Source of the DNA: DATFDN01 sp963830565
GTDB taxonomy: Bacteria; Pseudomonadota; Alphaproteobacteria; Acetobacterales; Acetobacteraceae
DNA: 64,000 bases
NCBI GenBank assembly: GCA_963830565.1
Contig: CAWHMO010000019.1
Coordinates: 1 to 64,000, forward strand
Direction: 5' to 3'
Shown here: piece after piece, positions 36,590-45,849 of the stretch
Numbering within the stretch: the stretch's first letter is position 1
Layout of the letters: every line of letters starts with the position of its first letter
Made by a program: the position numbers and the translations under genes
The notes under the pieces: model-generated
Seen by the model: only the letters and a program-made list of their open reading frames with translations
Told to the model about the DNA's origin: nothing
Databases searched by the model: none

Positions 36590-38851
36590 ATGAACAAGCT
36601 GTCCGCTTCCGAGGCGGTTGCACCGGATGCCGGCGGGTCCGCCCGGGCGCCTGTCCTGCATGTCGCCAGGGTGCATCCGATCGCTCCGGACAGCCCGGAG
36701 CGGTTCATCAATCGCGAAGTGTCCTGGCTCGACTTCAACCACCGCGTGATCGAGGAAGCGGATAATCCGCGCCATCCCCTGCTGGAGCGCGTCCGGTTCA
36801 TCTCCATCAGCGCGTCGAACCTGGACGAGTTCTATTCGGTCCGCGTCGCCGGGCTGATGGGTCAGGCGAAGGCGGGCCTGACCGCGACCTCGCCGGACGG
36901 GCGCACGCCCGCCCAGCAGCTCGCCGAGATCAAGGTGCGCGCCGAGGCGCTGCTTGCCGACCAGCAGCGGGTCTGGCGCGACCTGCGGGCGCTGCTCGAC
37001 GTCGTCGGGATCGAAGTCCACGAGCCCGGCGCCCTCGGCGCCGACGACCTGGCCTGGCTGGAAGCCTGGTTCATGGATCGCGTCTTTCCCGTGCTGACGC
37101 CGCTCGCCATCGATCCGGCGCATCCGTTCCCGTTCATCCCCAACATGGGCCTGGTCATGGCGCTGCGCCTGGTGCGCGAGCCGGGCGGGGTCGGAATGCG
37201 CGCGCTGATCCCGCTGCCCGCGCAGGTGGAACGGTTCGTGCGCTTGCCGGCTCGGGGGGCAGCCCCCGGCGCGACACGTGCTGGTAGCGGGAAGGCGCCG
37301 ATCCGTTTCGTCATGCTGGAGGCCGTTGTCGGGCTATTCCTGGCCCGGATGTTTCCAGGCTTTCGCATCATTGGGCAGGGCATGTTCCGCCTGATCCGCG
37401 ACACCGACGTCGAGTTCGAGGAAGAGGCCGAGGACCTGGTCCGCTCCTACGAGACGGCGCTCAAGCGGCGCCGGCGCGGCGTCGCGATCCATCTCAGCCT
37501 GAGCGCCGACATGCCGCAGGAACTGCGCGACCTGGTGGCCGACGAACTGGACGCGGGACCCGACGAGATCCATCTCCAGAACGGCATCCTGGGCGTGGCC
37601 GACCTTCGCCAGCTCATCGTGGACGACCGCCCGGACCTGCTCTTCCCGCCCTACACGCCGCGCTTCCCCGAGCGCATCCGCGACTTCGGCGGCGATTGCT
37701 TCGCGGCCATCCGCGCCAAGGACATCATCGTCCACCACCCGTTCGAGAGCTTCGATGTCGTCGTGCAGTTCCTTCGCCAGGCGGCAGGGGATCCGACGGT
37801 GATCGCGGTCAAACAGACGCTCTATCGCACCAGCCGCGACAGTCCGATCGTGAAAGCGCTGATCGAGGCCGCCGAAGCCGGCAAGGCCGTCACCGCAGTG
37901 ATCGAGCTGCGCGCCCGCTTCGACGAGGAGGCGAATATCCGGCTGGCGCGCGCGCTGGAGGCGGCCGGCGTGCAGGTGGTGTTCGGCTTTGCCGGGCTGA
38001 AGACGCACGCCAAGATGTCGCTCGTGGTGCGCCGCGAAGCCGGCACCGTGCGCTCCTACGCGCATTTCGGCACCGGCAACTACCACCCGATCACGGCGCG
38101 CATTTACACCGACCTGAGCTTTTTCACCTCCGATCCCCACCTCACCCGCGACGCGGCGCGGCTGTTCAACTATCTCACCGGCTACGCGCGGCCTGAGCGC
38201 ATGGACGGGCTCGCCTTCTCACCGCTCACGCTGCGCGCCGTGCTGAAGGAGCTGATCGAGCGCGAGGCCGCGTTCGCCCATGCGGGAAAGCCCGCGAACA
38301 TCTGGCTCAAGATGAACAGCCTGGTGGACGAGGAGCTGATCGATGCGCTGTATCGCGCATCCCGCGCCGGGGTGAAGGTGATGGCCGTCGTGCGCGGCAT
38401 CTGCTGCCTCCGCCCCGGCATCCCTGGCCTGTCCGAGAACATCCGCGTCAAGTCCATCGTCGGCCGCTTCCTGGAGCACAGCCGCATATGCGTGTTCGGC
38501 AACGGCCACGCGCTGCCCAGCCGGCACGCGCGTGTCTATATCAGCTCCGCCGACTGGATGGTGCGCAACATGGATTGGCGGGTCGAGACGCTGGTGCCGA
38601 TCCACAACCCTACGGTCCACGCGCAAGTGCTGGACCAGATCATGGTCGTGAACCTGCGCGATACGATGCAGTCCTGGGAGCTGAAGTCGGACGGCAACTG
38701 GCGGCGGGTGCCGTCCGGCAAGCGGCCGTGTTCGGCTCACGACTACTTCATGACCAATCCATCGCTCTCCGGCCGCGGCTCGGCGTTGCACGGACCGGTA
38801 GTGGCCTCCCCACTGCCGGTGCGCCGGCCCGACCGCTTGAACCAGGATTGA
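36590..38851 (+). CDS. ppk: Polyphosphate kinase 1
   Basis: PPK1 polymerises the gamma-phosphate of ATP into inorganic polyphosphate through a phospho-histidine. The 753-residue protein shows the N domain (REVSWLDFNHRVIEEADN), the head domain and two C-terminal PLD-like domains. The two histidines implicated in E. coli correspond to H473 (LKTHAKM) and H492 (YAHFGTGNYH). VKQTLYRTSRDSPIV and SADWMVRNMDWRVETLVPI are family hallmarks. Residues 1-35 form a poorly conserved extension. The stop is 3 bases from the ppx start, so synthesis and degradation enzymes are coupled. Confidence 0.95.
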   Translation: MNKLSASEAVAPDAGGSARAPVLHVARVHPIAPDSPERFINREVSWLDFNHRVIEEADNPRHPLLERVRFISISASNLDEFYSVRVAGLMGQAKAGLTATSPDGRTPAQQLAEIKVRAEALLADQQRVWRDLRALLDVVGIEVHEPGALGADDLAWLEAWFMDRVFPVLTPLAIDPAHPFPFIPNMGLVMALRLVREPGGVGMRALIPLPAQVERFVRLPARGAAPGATRAGSGKAPIRFVMLEAVVGLFLARMFPGFRIIGQGMFRLIRDTDVEFEEEAEDLVRSYETALKRRRRGVAIHLSLSADMPQELRDLVADELDAGPDEIHLQNGILGVADLRQLIVDDRPDLLFPPYTPRFPERIRDFGGDCFAAIRAKDIIVHHPFESFDVVVQFLRQAAGDPTVIAVKQTLYRTSRDSPIVKALIEAAEAGKAVTAVIELRARFDEEANIRLARALEAAGVQVVFGFAGLKTHAKMSLVVRREAGTVRSYAHFGTGNYHPITARIYTDLSFFTSDPHLTRDAARLFNYLTGYARPERMDGLAFSPLTLRAVLKELIEREAAFAHAGKPANIWLKMNSLVDEELIDALYRASRAGVKVMAVVRGICCLRPGIPGLSENIRVKSIVGRFLEHSRICVFGNGHALPSRHARVYISSADWMVRNMDWRVETLVPIHNPTVHAQVLDQIMVVNLRDTMQSWELKSDGNWRRVPSGKRPCSAHDYFMTNPSLSGRGSALHGPVVASPLPVRRPDRLNQD

Positions 38852-38854
38852 ACA

Positions 38855-40405
38855 ATGCCCTTTGTGCCGTCTGCCGACGCGACGCGGTGCGCGGTGGTCG
38901 ATCTTGGGTCGAACTCGGTCCGGCTCGTCGTCTATGAGGGCGTGTGCCGCAACCCGGTGGCGATCTTCAACGAGAAGGCGGTGCTGCGCCTGGGCAAGGG
39001 CTTGCAGGCGACGGGGCGGCTGAACCAGGAGGGCGTGACCCAGGCGCTGACCGTGCTGCACCGTTATCACGCGGTCGCCCGCGCCATGGGGGCAGCGCCG
39101 CTTGAGGTTCTGGCGACCGCGGCGGTGCGCGACGCCAGCAACGGGGCGGAATTCATCGAACTGCTGCAAGCGCGCCTGCCGGGAGTGCCAATTCGCATCC
39201 TCTCCGGTACCGAGGAGGCCGAGTATTCGGCGCTCGGCGTGCTGTGCGGCATCCCCGACGCGGACGGGGTGCTCGCCGATATCGGCGGGGGCTCGCTTGA
39301 GCTGGTGCGCCTGAAGACGGGGCAACCGAGCGGAGAGTCGCAAACGCTGCGCCTTGGTGTGATCCGGCTGTCGGAGCGTGCCGGCGGCGATGTCGCGCGC
39401 GCCCGCTCGATCGCCGACGATGACCTTGCGGCCGTGCCTTGGCTGAGCGAGCTCGCGGGCAAGGACCTCTATCTGGTTGGCGGCGCCTGGCGTGCCTTCG
39501 CCCGGCTGCACATGACGCAGACCGCGTACCCGCTGCACATGGTCCACCAGTACGAGATGGCGGGCGAAGAGGCGCGCGAGCTGGCGGCCATGATCGCCGG
39601 GGCCGGCCGGCGGATGCTGGAGCGCCTGCCGGGGGTGCCGCGCAAGCGCATCGACGACCTGCCCTTCGCCGCCGTGGTGCTGCGTCGGGTGCTGCGCGCC
39701 ACCGGTGCGCGGCGGGTCGTGTTCAGCGCGAGCGGCCTGCGCGAGGGCTGGTTCATGCGCCGCATGCCTGCCGAGATCCGCGCCCAGGACCCGCTGATCG
39801 CCGCCGGCGAGGACTACGCCCACCGCCTCGGCCGCGACCCGGCGCTTCCGCCCTTGCTGATCACCTGGACCGCCCCGCTGGTGGCCTACGAGACGCCGGA
39901 AGCGCGCCGGCTGCGGGAGGCGCTGTGCTGGATGTCCGACCTCGGCAGCCGCGACCATCCGGAGTTTCGCGCCGAGCAGGCCTTCTGGCGCGTGCTGCGC
40001 GGCCCTGGCTTGGGGCTCGACCACCACGCCCGCGGCTTCCTCGCGCTCGCCGTCGCGATCCGCTACGAGGTGGAGGCCGACGCTGGGTTCCTGCACTCCG
40101 CCCGCGCGCTGCTGGACGTGGCGGGCGCCCGCCGCGCCGAGATCCTCGGCTCCGCGCTGCGTCTGGCGTACAGCCTCAGCGCCGGCACGCCCGACCTGCT
40201 CGCCGCGACCGCGATCGCGGTCCAGGATGGCCGACTGGTCCTGCGGTTGCGTGAGGAGGAGGGCGTGTTCGCGGGCGAGAGCGTGCTGCGCCGGCTGGAC
40301 CGGCTCGCCCAGGCGCTGGGGCTGGAGGCGGTCACCGAGCTGGCGGGGCGGAGCGGCGCCGGACCGCTGTTCGACCGGGCCATCCGGCGGGCGGGTGCGG
40401 GTTAG
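38855..40405 (+). CDS. ppx: Exopolyphosphatase / Ppx-GppA phosphatase
   Basis: The partner enzyme of ppk1: it removes terminal phosphates from polyphosphate (or from pppGpp). The 516-residue protein has the actin-like ASKHA fold with phosphate-binding VDLGSNSVRLVVYE (about 11-24) and ADIGGGSLELVRL (about 140-152), the catalytic Glu-containing STGTEEAEYSALG-like stretch (SGTEEAEYS) and a C-terminal HD-like helical half (about 310-516). It begins 3 bases after ppk. The last bases overlap the convergent MFS gene by 4 bases. Confidence 0.92.
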   Translation: MPFVPSADATRCAVVDLGSNSVRLVVYEGVCRNPVAIFNEKAVLRLGKGLQATGRLNQEGVTQALTVLHRYHAVARAMGAAPLEVLATAAVRDASNGAEFIELLQARLPGVPIRILSGTEEAEYSALGVLCGIPDADGVLADIGGGSLELVRLKTGQPSGESQTLRLGVIRLSERAGGDVARARSIADDDLAAVPWLSELAGKDLYLVGGAWRAFARLHMTQTAYPLHMVHQYEMAGEEARELAAMIAGAGRRMLERLPGVPRKRIDDLPFAAVVLRRVLRATGARRVVFSASGLREGWFMRRMPAEIRAQDPLIAAGEDYAHRLGRDPALPPLLITWTAPLVAYETPEARRLREALCWMSDLGSRDHPEFRAEQAFWRVLRGPGLGLDHHARGFLALAVAIRYEVEADAGFLHSARALLDVAGARRAEILGSALRLAYSLSAGTPDLLAATAIAVQDGRLVLRLREEEGVFAGESVLRRLDRLAQALGLEAVTELAGRSGAGPLFDRAIRRAGAG

Positions 40406-41646
40406 CGCAGCGCCATTCCGCGCCGTTCGGGGATCAGCAGCAACAGCGCGAGCAGATCGAGGACGTAGAGCACCGCGAGCAGGGCAATGGCGGTGGCGAA
40501 GCCCTGCGCTGCGGCCACGGCGCCGACCGCAACCGGGCCGAACCCGCCCACCGCGCGGCCCAGGTTGAACAGCAGGTTCTGCGCCGTCGCCCGCGCCTCT
40601 GTGGGGTAGAGCTCGCTCATCAGCGCGCCATAGCCGCCCAGCATTCCGTTGACGAAGAACCCCATCACGGCTCCGCCGGCCAAGAGGGCGAGCGGGGAAG
40701 CGAGCTGCGCATACACGACGACCATGAGTGCCGCCCCGACCATCCAGGCGGCGAACGAGGGACGGCGTCCGATCCGATCGGCGCATTCCCCGAACGCCCA
40801 GATGCCGCCCGCCATGCCGGCGATCGTCACCGAGGTCCATAGCGCCGACTGCGTCAGCCCATAGTGGAACCGCGCCGAGAGATAGCTCGGCAGCCAGATC
40901 ATCACCCCATAATAGCCGAAATTCTGTACCGAGCAGAGGACAAGCATCCCGAGACTCGCCCGCACGGTCGCGGCATCGGCCAGCAGGGACCGGAGCGGCG
41001 CATGCAGCTCGCGGTAGGGAACCCGCGCGGTGAACAGCGCCGGCTCCCGCAATGCGCGGCGCACGCCGAAGGCGACAAGGGCGGGAAGCACGCCAATCGC
41101 GAACGTGCCGCGCCAGCCGAGCGTCGGGATCAGCACCGGCGCCAGCAGGGCGGCAGTCAGCACGCCCGCCTGCCAGCCCAGTCCCACATAGGAGGAGGCG
41201 CGTGCCCGCATGGCGGCTGGCCACGCCTCGGCTACCAGGGCCATGCCGATCCCGAACTCCCCGCCAAGGCCAAGCCCGGCTATGCTCCGGAACAGCAGGA
41301 GTTGGGGGTAGCTTTGCGCCAGGGCGCACAGCCCGGTGAACACGGCGAACACGGCAATCGTCCAGCTCAGCACGCGCACGCGCCCGATCCGGTCGGCCAG
41401 CAGTCCGAACGCGATGCCACCCAGCACGGCGCCGGCAAGCGTCGCGGTAACGATCGAGGCGGCCTGCGCCGGGCCGAGGCCGAGCGCCGCCGAGATCGGC
41501 TTCAGCAGGAAGCCGAGGATCAGCAGGTCGAACCCGTCCATGGCGTAGCCGACCGCCGAACCCCACAGCGCCCGCCGCGCTTCAGGGGTGGCGACACTGC
41601 CCGCTTCCGGGGCTACGGGCCTGACCGTGTCGTCAATCGGATTCAC
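40402..41646 (-). CDS. MFS transporter, aromatic-acid/metabolite:H+ symporter-like
   Basis: A 414-residue, twelve-helix major facilitator protein. Early in helix 1 it has YAMDGFDLLILGF, the D-G-F-D motif of the aromatic acid and metabolite symporters (AAHS/MHS), followed by the loop motif GLLADRIGRVRVL and, at mid-protein, ECADRIGRRPSF. SGALMSELYPTEARATAQN-like sequence (YGALMSELYPTEARAT) is typical of the sugar/organic-acid branch. Substrate unknown; given the catabolic genes in the window an aromatic acid is plausible. It is divergent from the cupin gene by 91 bases and converges on ppx. Confidence 0.85.
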   Translation of the reverse strand: MNPIDDTVRPVAPEAGSVATPEARRALWGSAVGYAMDGFDLLILGFLLKPISAALGLGPAQAASIVTATLAGAVLGGIAFGLLADRIGRVRVLSWTIAVFAVFTGLCALAQSYPQLLLFRSIAGLGLGGEFGIGMALVAEAWPAAMRARASSYVGLGWQAGVLTAALLAPVLIPTLGWRGTFAIGVLPALVAFGVRRALREPALFTARVPYRELHAPLRSLLADAATVRASLGMLVLCSVQNFGYYGVMIWLPSYLSARFHYGLTQSALWTSVTIAGMAGGIWAFGECADRIGRRPSFAAWMVGAALMVVVYAQLASPLALLAGGAVMGFFVNGMLGGYGALMSELYPTEARATAQNLLFNLGRAVGGFGPVAVGAVAAAQGFATAIALLAVLYVLDLLALLLLIPERRGMALR

Positions 41647-41737
41647 CGCTGCTCCGGTTCATGGTGGGGGCCATCGTGGTAGCATCACTGGCAAGCGCAA
41701 CTGAGCGCCGTGACGCTGCGCGAACCGGAGCCCTGCC

Positions 41738-42415
41738 ATGAACCTCAACTCGGATTTCGGCGTCCGCGCCGCGGTCCACGCCGAGCAACTCGACTGGACG
41801 CCTTCGCCGATCCGCGGAGTTGATCGGCGCATGCTCGACCGCATCGGGGGCGAGGTCGCGCGCGCTACGTCCATCGTTCGCTACGCGCCGCATAGCCGCT
41901 TCTCACCGCACACGCATGGCGGCGGGGAGGAGTTCCTGGTGCTTGACGGCGTTTTCCATGACGAGCACGGCGACTATCCGGCGGGGAGCTACGTCCGTAA
42001 CCCGCCCACCACGAGCCACACGCCCGGCTCCGAGCCCGGCTGCATCCTCTTCGTCAAGCTCTGGCAGTTCGAGCCGGACGACCGGACCGAGCTGCGCACC
42101 GACACCGCTACCGTCTCCTTCGTGCCCGTGCCCGACCGACCGGGAGTAGGTGTGGCAATGCTGTTCGAGGACGCTTGGGAGCACGTTCGGCTGGAACATT
42201 GGGCACCGAACGTCGATGTCGCGCTACCGGTGCCTGGCGGGATCGAGCTGCTCGTGCTGGACGGCGGCTTCGCCGAGGGCGGCGAGGCGTTCACGCGCCA
42301 GTCGTGGCTCAGACTGCCGGCCGGGGCAGTCCTGCGGGCCGTTGCGGGACCGCTGGGGTGCCGCCTCTGGGCCAAGTCCGGTCACCTCTCCTACGACCCG
42401 CATCTACCGCGCTAG
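41738..42415 (+). CDS. ChrR-like cupin protein
   Basis: A 225-residue two-cupin protein resembling the C-terminal part of ChrR-type anti-sigma factors. The first cupin has metal-binding residues H58, H60, E64/E65 and H94 (SPHTHGGGEEFLVLDGVF ... TSHTPGSEP); the second (about 150-225) lacks a clear metal set. The Zn-binding N-terminal domain that holds the sigma factor in true ChrR is missing, and no sigma factor gene is adjacent, so it is more likely a free cupin sensor or enzyme. It is divergent from the MFS gene. Confidence 0.8.
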   Translation: MNLNSDFGVRAAVHAEQLDWTPSPIRGVDRRMLDRIGGEVARATSIVRYAPHSRFSPHTHGGGEEFLVLDGVFHDEHGDYPAGSYVRNPPTTSHTPGSEPGCILFVKLWQFEPDDRTELRTDTATVSFVPVPDRPGVGVAMLFEDAWEHVRLEHWAPNVDVALPVPGGIELLVLDGGFAEGGEAFTRQSWLRLPAGAVLRAVAGPLGCRLWAKSGHLSYDPHLPR

Positions 42416-42434
42416 TCTCGCCTGGCGCGCGCCC

Positions 42435-42906
42435 TCACCCCAGCAGGATCGCATTGCGCAGCGTGATCGGCGCGGCCACGCCGCGCAACGGCTCGATGCC
42501 CGTGCCCGTGCCGCGGATCACCACGGTGCCGTAGCCGAACATCTGGCCCCAGCACGGACTGGATCACATCGACCGTCTCGATCTTGCTCACCGTCATCTC
42601 GGCCGTGTAGCGCGACATCAGCCCGCGCTTGAGGATCACGCGGCGATCGGTGACGACGATCTCGGTGCTGCGCCGGCGCATCCATTGCGCGACATCATCA
42701 TGACCAGTGCGACGAAGGCGATCGCCGCGGCGGCATAGAAGCAGTACTGGCGCTGCGGGTCCTCGACCGCCACGAACGCGCCGACACAGGCGATCGCGAT
42801 CGCGACCAGCAGCCAGAAGGCCGAGGGCCAGAAGATCAGCCAGTGCAGCCGCCCCAAGCGCCCGGACCGTTTCGTCCGGCTGCAGCACCTTCGTGTAATA
42901 GGCCAT
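42435..42906 (-). pseudogene. PH-domain (YdbS-like) membrane protein, three frame slips
   Basis: Correcting +1 near 42858 (extra G in GGGG), -1 near 42693 and +1 near 42548 gives a protein of about 157 residues. Its parts: MAYYTKVLQPDETVRALGRL, two hydrophobic segments (LIFWPSAFWLLVAIAIACVGAF and CFYAAAAIAFVALVMMM), then the bacterial PH-like domain TEIVVTDRRVILKRGLMSRYTAEMTVSKIETV and GYGTVVIRGTGTGIEPL at the end. The motif order is exactly that of small DUF304/bPH2 proteins. Function of the family is unclear. The adjacent gene is also disrupted, so the local sequence may be unreliable. Confidence 0.7.
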
Positions 42907-42965
42907 GCCTCTCCGCCCCCGCTGCCGCAACGGACCACGCGCCGGCGGGCGGGCAAACCGGCCCG

Positions 42966-43548
42966 TCAGACAACTTCGCGGGAGGCGGCTACCCGGCAAA
43001 TGCAGCCGGTCAGGTGGTCATTGACCATGCCGGTCGCCTGCATGAAGGCATAGCAGATCGTGGAGCCGACGAAGCCGAAGCCGCGCTTGCGCAGGGCGCG
43101 GCTCATGGCATCGGAAAGCTCGGTGCGCGCCGGCACGTCGGCCGCGCGCGTCCAGGCATTGACGATCGGGCGGTGGTCCACGAACGACCACAGATAGGCG
43201 TCCAGGCTGCCATCGGTCGCGATCACCTCCAGCGCGGCGCGGGCATTTGCGCGTGACCGAGAGCACCTTCAGCCGATTGCGGATCATTCCCGAACCGCTC
43301 AGCACGTCCGCGAGTTCGGCGTCGGTCATTGCGGCCACGCGGGCGATGTCGTAGCCGTGAAATGCCGCCCGGTAGGCGGCGCGACGGTCCAGCACGGTCC
43401 GCCACGACAGGCCAGCCTGCGCGCCTTCCAGGACCAGGAATTCGAACAGTGCCGCATCGCCGTGCAGGGGCACGCCCCATTCCTGATCGTGATAGGCGCA
43501 CAGTGCGTCCGAGCCGTTGGCCCAGTCGCACCGTATGATCCCTGTCAT
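42966..43548 (-). pseudogene. tag: DNA-3-methyladenine glycosylase I, one frameshift
   Basis: Tag excises 3-methyladenine from alkylated DNA. Frame one has CDWANG, YHDQEWGVPLHGDAALFEFLVLEGAQAGLSW and the helix-hairpin-helix-like core to LKVLSVT. An extra A near 43254 (AAA for AA) moves the reading frame; the second frame continues RNARAALEVIATDGSLDAYLW, GFGFVGSTICYAFMQATGMVNDH and ends with HLTGCICR. Zinc ligands (Cys and His of the N-terminus; His and Cys near the end) are thus all present but split by the slip. The ATG at 43548 gives the conserved start MTGIIRCDW. Expected length about 194. Confidence 0.8.
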
Positions 43549-43561
43549 CGGAGCCTGCCCC

Positions 43562-44542
43562 ATGCCGCCCGCCACCCTTCCCGCCGGAGATCGCCTGAGC
43601 ATCTGCTTCGCCCATGTCGCCTACCAGATGCAGGCGCGATTCGAGGCGCGGCGCACCGGCCTACGGTGCTTCCAGGTGCGCTCGCGCGAGGAACTGGCGG
43701 CCCGCATCGCCGAGGCCGACGTGCTTTCGGTCTCCATGATGTGGACCAACGACCTGATCGCGCGGGCGCCCCGCCTGTGCTTCATCCAGTCGATCAGCGC
43801 AGGTGTGGACCAGTACGACCGCGCCGCCTTGGCGCAGGCGGGCATCCGGCTGGCGAGCGCCGCGGGGGTCAACGCGAACGCGGTGGCCGAGCACGCGATG
43901 GGGCTGATCCTGGCGCTGGCGCGGCGGCTGCCCGAAGCGCGCGACAACCAGGCAAGGCGAGTCTGGCGGGGCATGATCTCCGATCTCGCGCAGCGCGAGG
44001 ACGAACTGGCCGGCAAGACGCTGCTGATCGTCGGGCTGGGCCGCATCGGCTCGCGCCTCGCCCGGCTGGCCAAGGCTTTCGACATGCGCGTGATCGCGAC
44101 ACGACGCGACCCGGCGGCCGGGGGCGGGGCGGCGGATGTTGTCGGCGGGATGGAGGCGCTGAACCGGCTGCTACCCGAAGCGGACTATGTGGCGCTCACC
44201 TGTCCGCTCACGCCACAGACCGAGCGGCTGATGAACGCCGAGACGTTCGCGTTGATGAAGCCCGGTGTGGCGCTGGTGAATGTCGCGCGCGGACGCTGCG
44301 TGGACGAACCGGAGCTGGTCGTCGCGCTCGCCGAGGGTCGGGTCGCCGCCGCCGCGCTCGACTGCGCCGCCGAGGAGCCGCTGGCCGCTTCGTCCCCGCT
44401 CTGGGCCATGCCGAATGTGCTGGTCACGCCGCACACAGCCGGCGAGACCCGCGCCTATGAGGACAATGTCATCGACATCCTGCTCGACAATATCGGCCGA
44501 CTGTGGCGCGGGGAGCCGGCGTTGCGCAACCAGGTGATCTGA
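43562..44542 (+). CDS. D-2-hydroxyacid dehydrogenase
   Basis: A 326-residue NAD(P)-dependent 2-hydroxyacid dehydrogenase. The Rossmann motif is LLIVGLGRIGSRLARLAK (about 154-171). The catalytic set is R243 (NVARGRCVDE), E272 (AAEEPL) and H291 (TPHTAGET); all are present. It resembles glyoxylate/hydroxypyruvate or phosphoglycerate dehydrogenases without the regulatory ACT domain, so serine biosynthesis is unlikely. It is 13 bases from the divergently oriented tag gene. Substrate cannot be assigned. Confidence 0.87.
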   Translation: MPPATLPAGDRLSICFAHVAYQMQARFEARRTGLRCFQVRSREELAARIAEADVLSVSMMWTNDLIARAPRLCFIQSISAGVDQYDRAALAQAGIRLASAAGVNANAVAEHAMGLILALARRLPEARDNQARRVWRGMISDLAQREDELAGKTLLIVGLGRIGSRLARLAKAFDMRVIATRRDPAAGGGAADVVGGMEALNRLLPEADYVALTCPLTPQTERLMNAETFALMKPGVALVNVARGRCVDEPELVVALAEGRVAAAALDCAAEEPLAASSPLWAMPNVLVTPHTAGETRAYEDNVIDILLDNIGRLWRGEPALRNQVI

Positions 44543-44625
44543 TCACTTGCGCCTAACCGAAAATTGCGATCCCGAACGATGTCGCCTCGGTGCGACCGCC
44601 CGGTGCCGCGCGTGTTGGACCGGGC

Positions 44626-45828
44626 ATGGTGGTCCTGGTCGGGGCGATCGCCGTCCTGCTGCTCCTGCTGGTTCTGGAGGATTCGTTCGCGGTCATGCTC
44701 CTGCCCCGGCGCGTGCAGCGCCGCGTGGGGCTCACCCGCCTGTTCTTCCGCACCTCGTGGCTGGCCTGGTCCCGCGCGGCGCTCTGCCTGCCCGCTGGTC
44801 CCAGGCGAGAACGCGCGCTCAGCGTCTATGGGCCGCTCTCGATGATCCTTCTCTTCACGCTCTGGTCGGGCGGCCTGATCGTCTGCTTCGGACTGTTGCA
44901 ATGGGCCTTGCAGACCGGCGCCGCGACGCGGACCCCTCCGACGCCGAGCGGACAGATCTACATGAGCGGCGTCACGTTCTTCACCCTGGGGTACGGGGAC
45001 GTGGTGCCACAGACGGGCGCCTCGCGGGCGGTCGCGATCATCGAGGCCGGCACCGGCTTCGGTCTGATCGCAGTGGTGATCGGATATCTGCCGGTTCTCT
45101 ACCAGCTCTTCTCCCGACGCGAGGCTTGCATCGTTCAGCTCGACGCCCGCGCCGGCTCGCCGCCGACGGCGGTGACCCTGCTCGTCCGTCACGCCGGCGC
45201 GGGCGCCCTGGAAAAACTCGATGAGCTGCTGCGGGGATGGGAAGTCTGGGGAGCGGAGCTGCTGGAAAGCCATCTCTCTTATCCCATGCTCGTCTATTAT
45301 CGGTCCCAGCACGAGAATCAGTCCTGGCTGGCGGCCCTGACGGTCATCATGGACGTTTGTGCCCTGATCCTGGTCGGCGTCGAGAGAGTGACGCCGCTCC
45401 AGGCGCGCATGACGTTCACCATGACGCGTCAGGTCCTGGTCGAGATGAGTCGCTCCTTCGACATCAGGCCATCCCGCTACACCGGCGGAGACCGGCTGCC
45501 GCACGACGCGTTCCTCGGGATGGAGCGGGCCTTCGAGCGTGTGTCGCTGCCGTGGAAGGCCGGTCCGGATACCGAGCAGACGCTCGCGGCCTTGCGAGCG
45601 ACCTACGAGCCGCTGCTGGACGGCCTGGCCTTGCATCTGTTGCTGCCGCTCCAGGGCTGGACCGCCGAGGAGCACATGATGGACCACTGGGCAAGCGGTC
45701 CACGCGGGCTGATCGCGCAACGCCTGCTCGAGGAACTGGCCGACCGGACATTGCCCCCTGACCCGGTCGTGGCTACCGGGCGGCCAATGAGACTGTGGCG
45801 ACGGGTGCGCGCACGCCTTCGGCGGTGA
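44626..45828 (+). CDS. Two-helix potassium channel with large novel C-terminal domain
   Basis: A 400-residue ion channel. One N-terminal membrane segment (about 1-22), further hydrophobic segments (about 68-95), a pore helix and selectivity filter TLGYGD (120-125), and an inner helix (about 133-160). The remaining 240 residues are soluble and do not contain the Rossmann RCK domain usual for prokaryotic K+ channels; they are helical, with two recognisable Glu/Asp-rich blocks (GALEKLDELLRGWEVWGAELL). The start at 44626 places the first helix at the N-terminus; a GTG 36 bases upstream is possible. Physiological role unknown. Confidence 0.8.
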   Translation: MVVLVGAIAVLLLLLVLEDSFAVMLLPRRVQRRVGLTRLFFRTSWLAWSRAALCLPAGPRRERALSVYGPLSMILLFTLWSGGLIVCFGLLQWALQTGAATRTPPTPSGQIYMSGVTFFTLGYGDVVPQTGASRAVAIIEAGTGFGLIAVVIGYLPVLYQLFSRREACIVQLDARAGSPPTAVTLLVRHAGAGALEKLDELLRGWEVWGAELLESHLSYPMLVYYRSQHENQSWLAALTVIMDVCALILVGVERVTPLQARMTFTMTRQVLVEMSRSFDIRPSRYTGGDRLPHDAFLGMERAFERVSLPWKAGPDTEQTLAALRATYEPLLDGLALHLLLPLQGWTAEEHMMDHWASGPRGLIAQRLLEELADRTLPPDPVVATGRPMRLWRRVRARLRR

Positions 45829-45849
45829 GGAGGGCGCGGCCGTTGACAG

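Noticed and set aside
38219..41566. A 1,115-codon open frame on the minus strand across ppk, ppx and the MFS gene
   Set aside because: It overlaps three well-supported genes, and its translation is Arg/Ala/Gln/His-rich low-complexity sequence. Long antisense frames arise in high-GC coding DNA.
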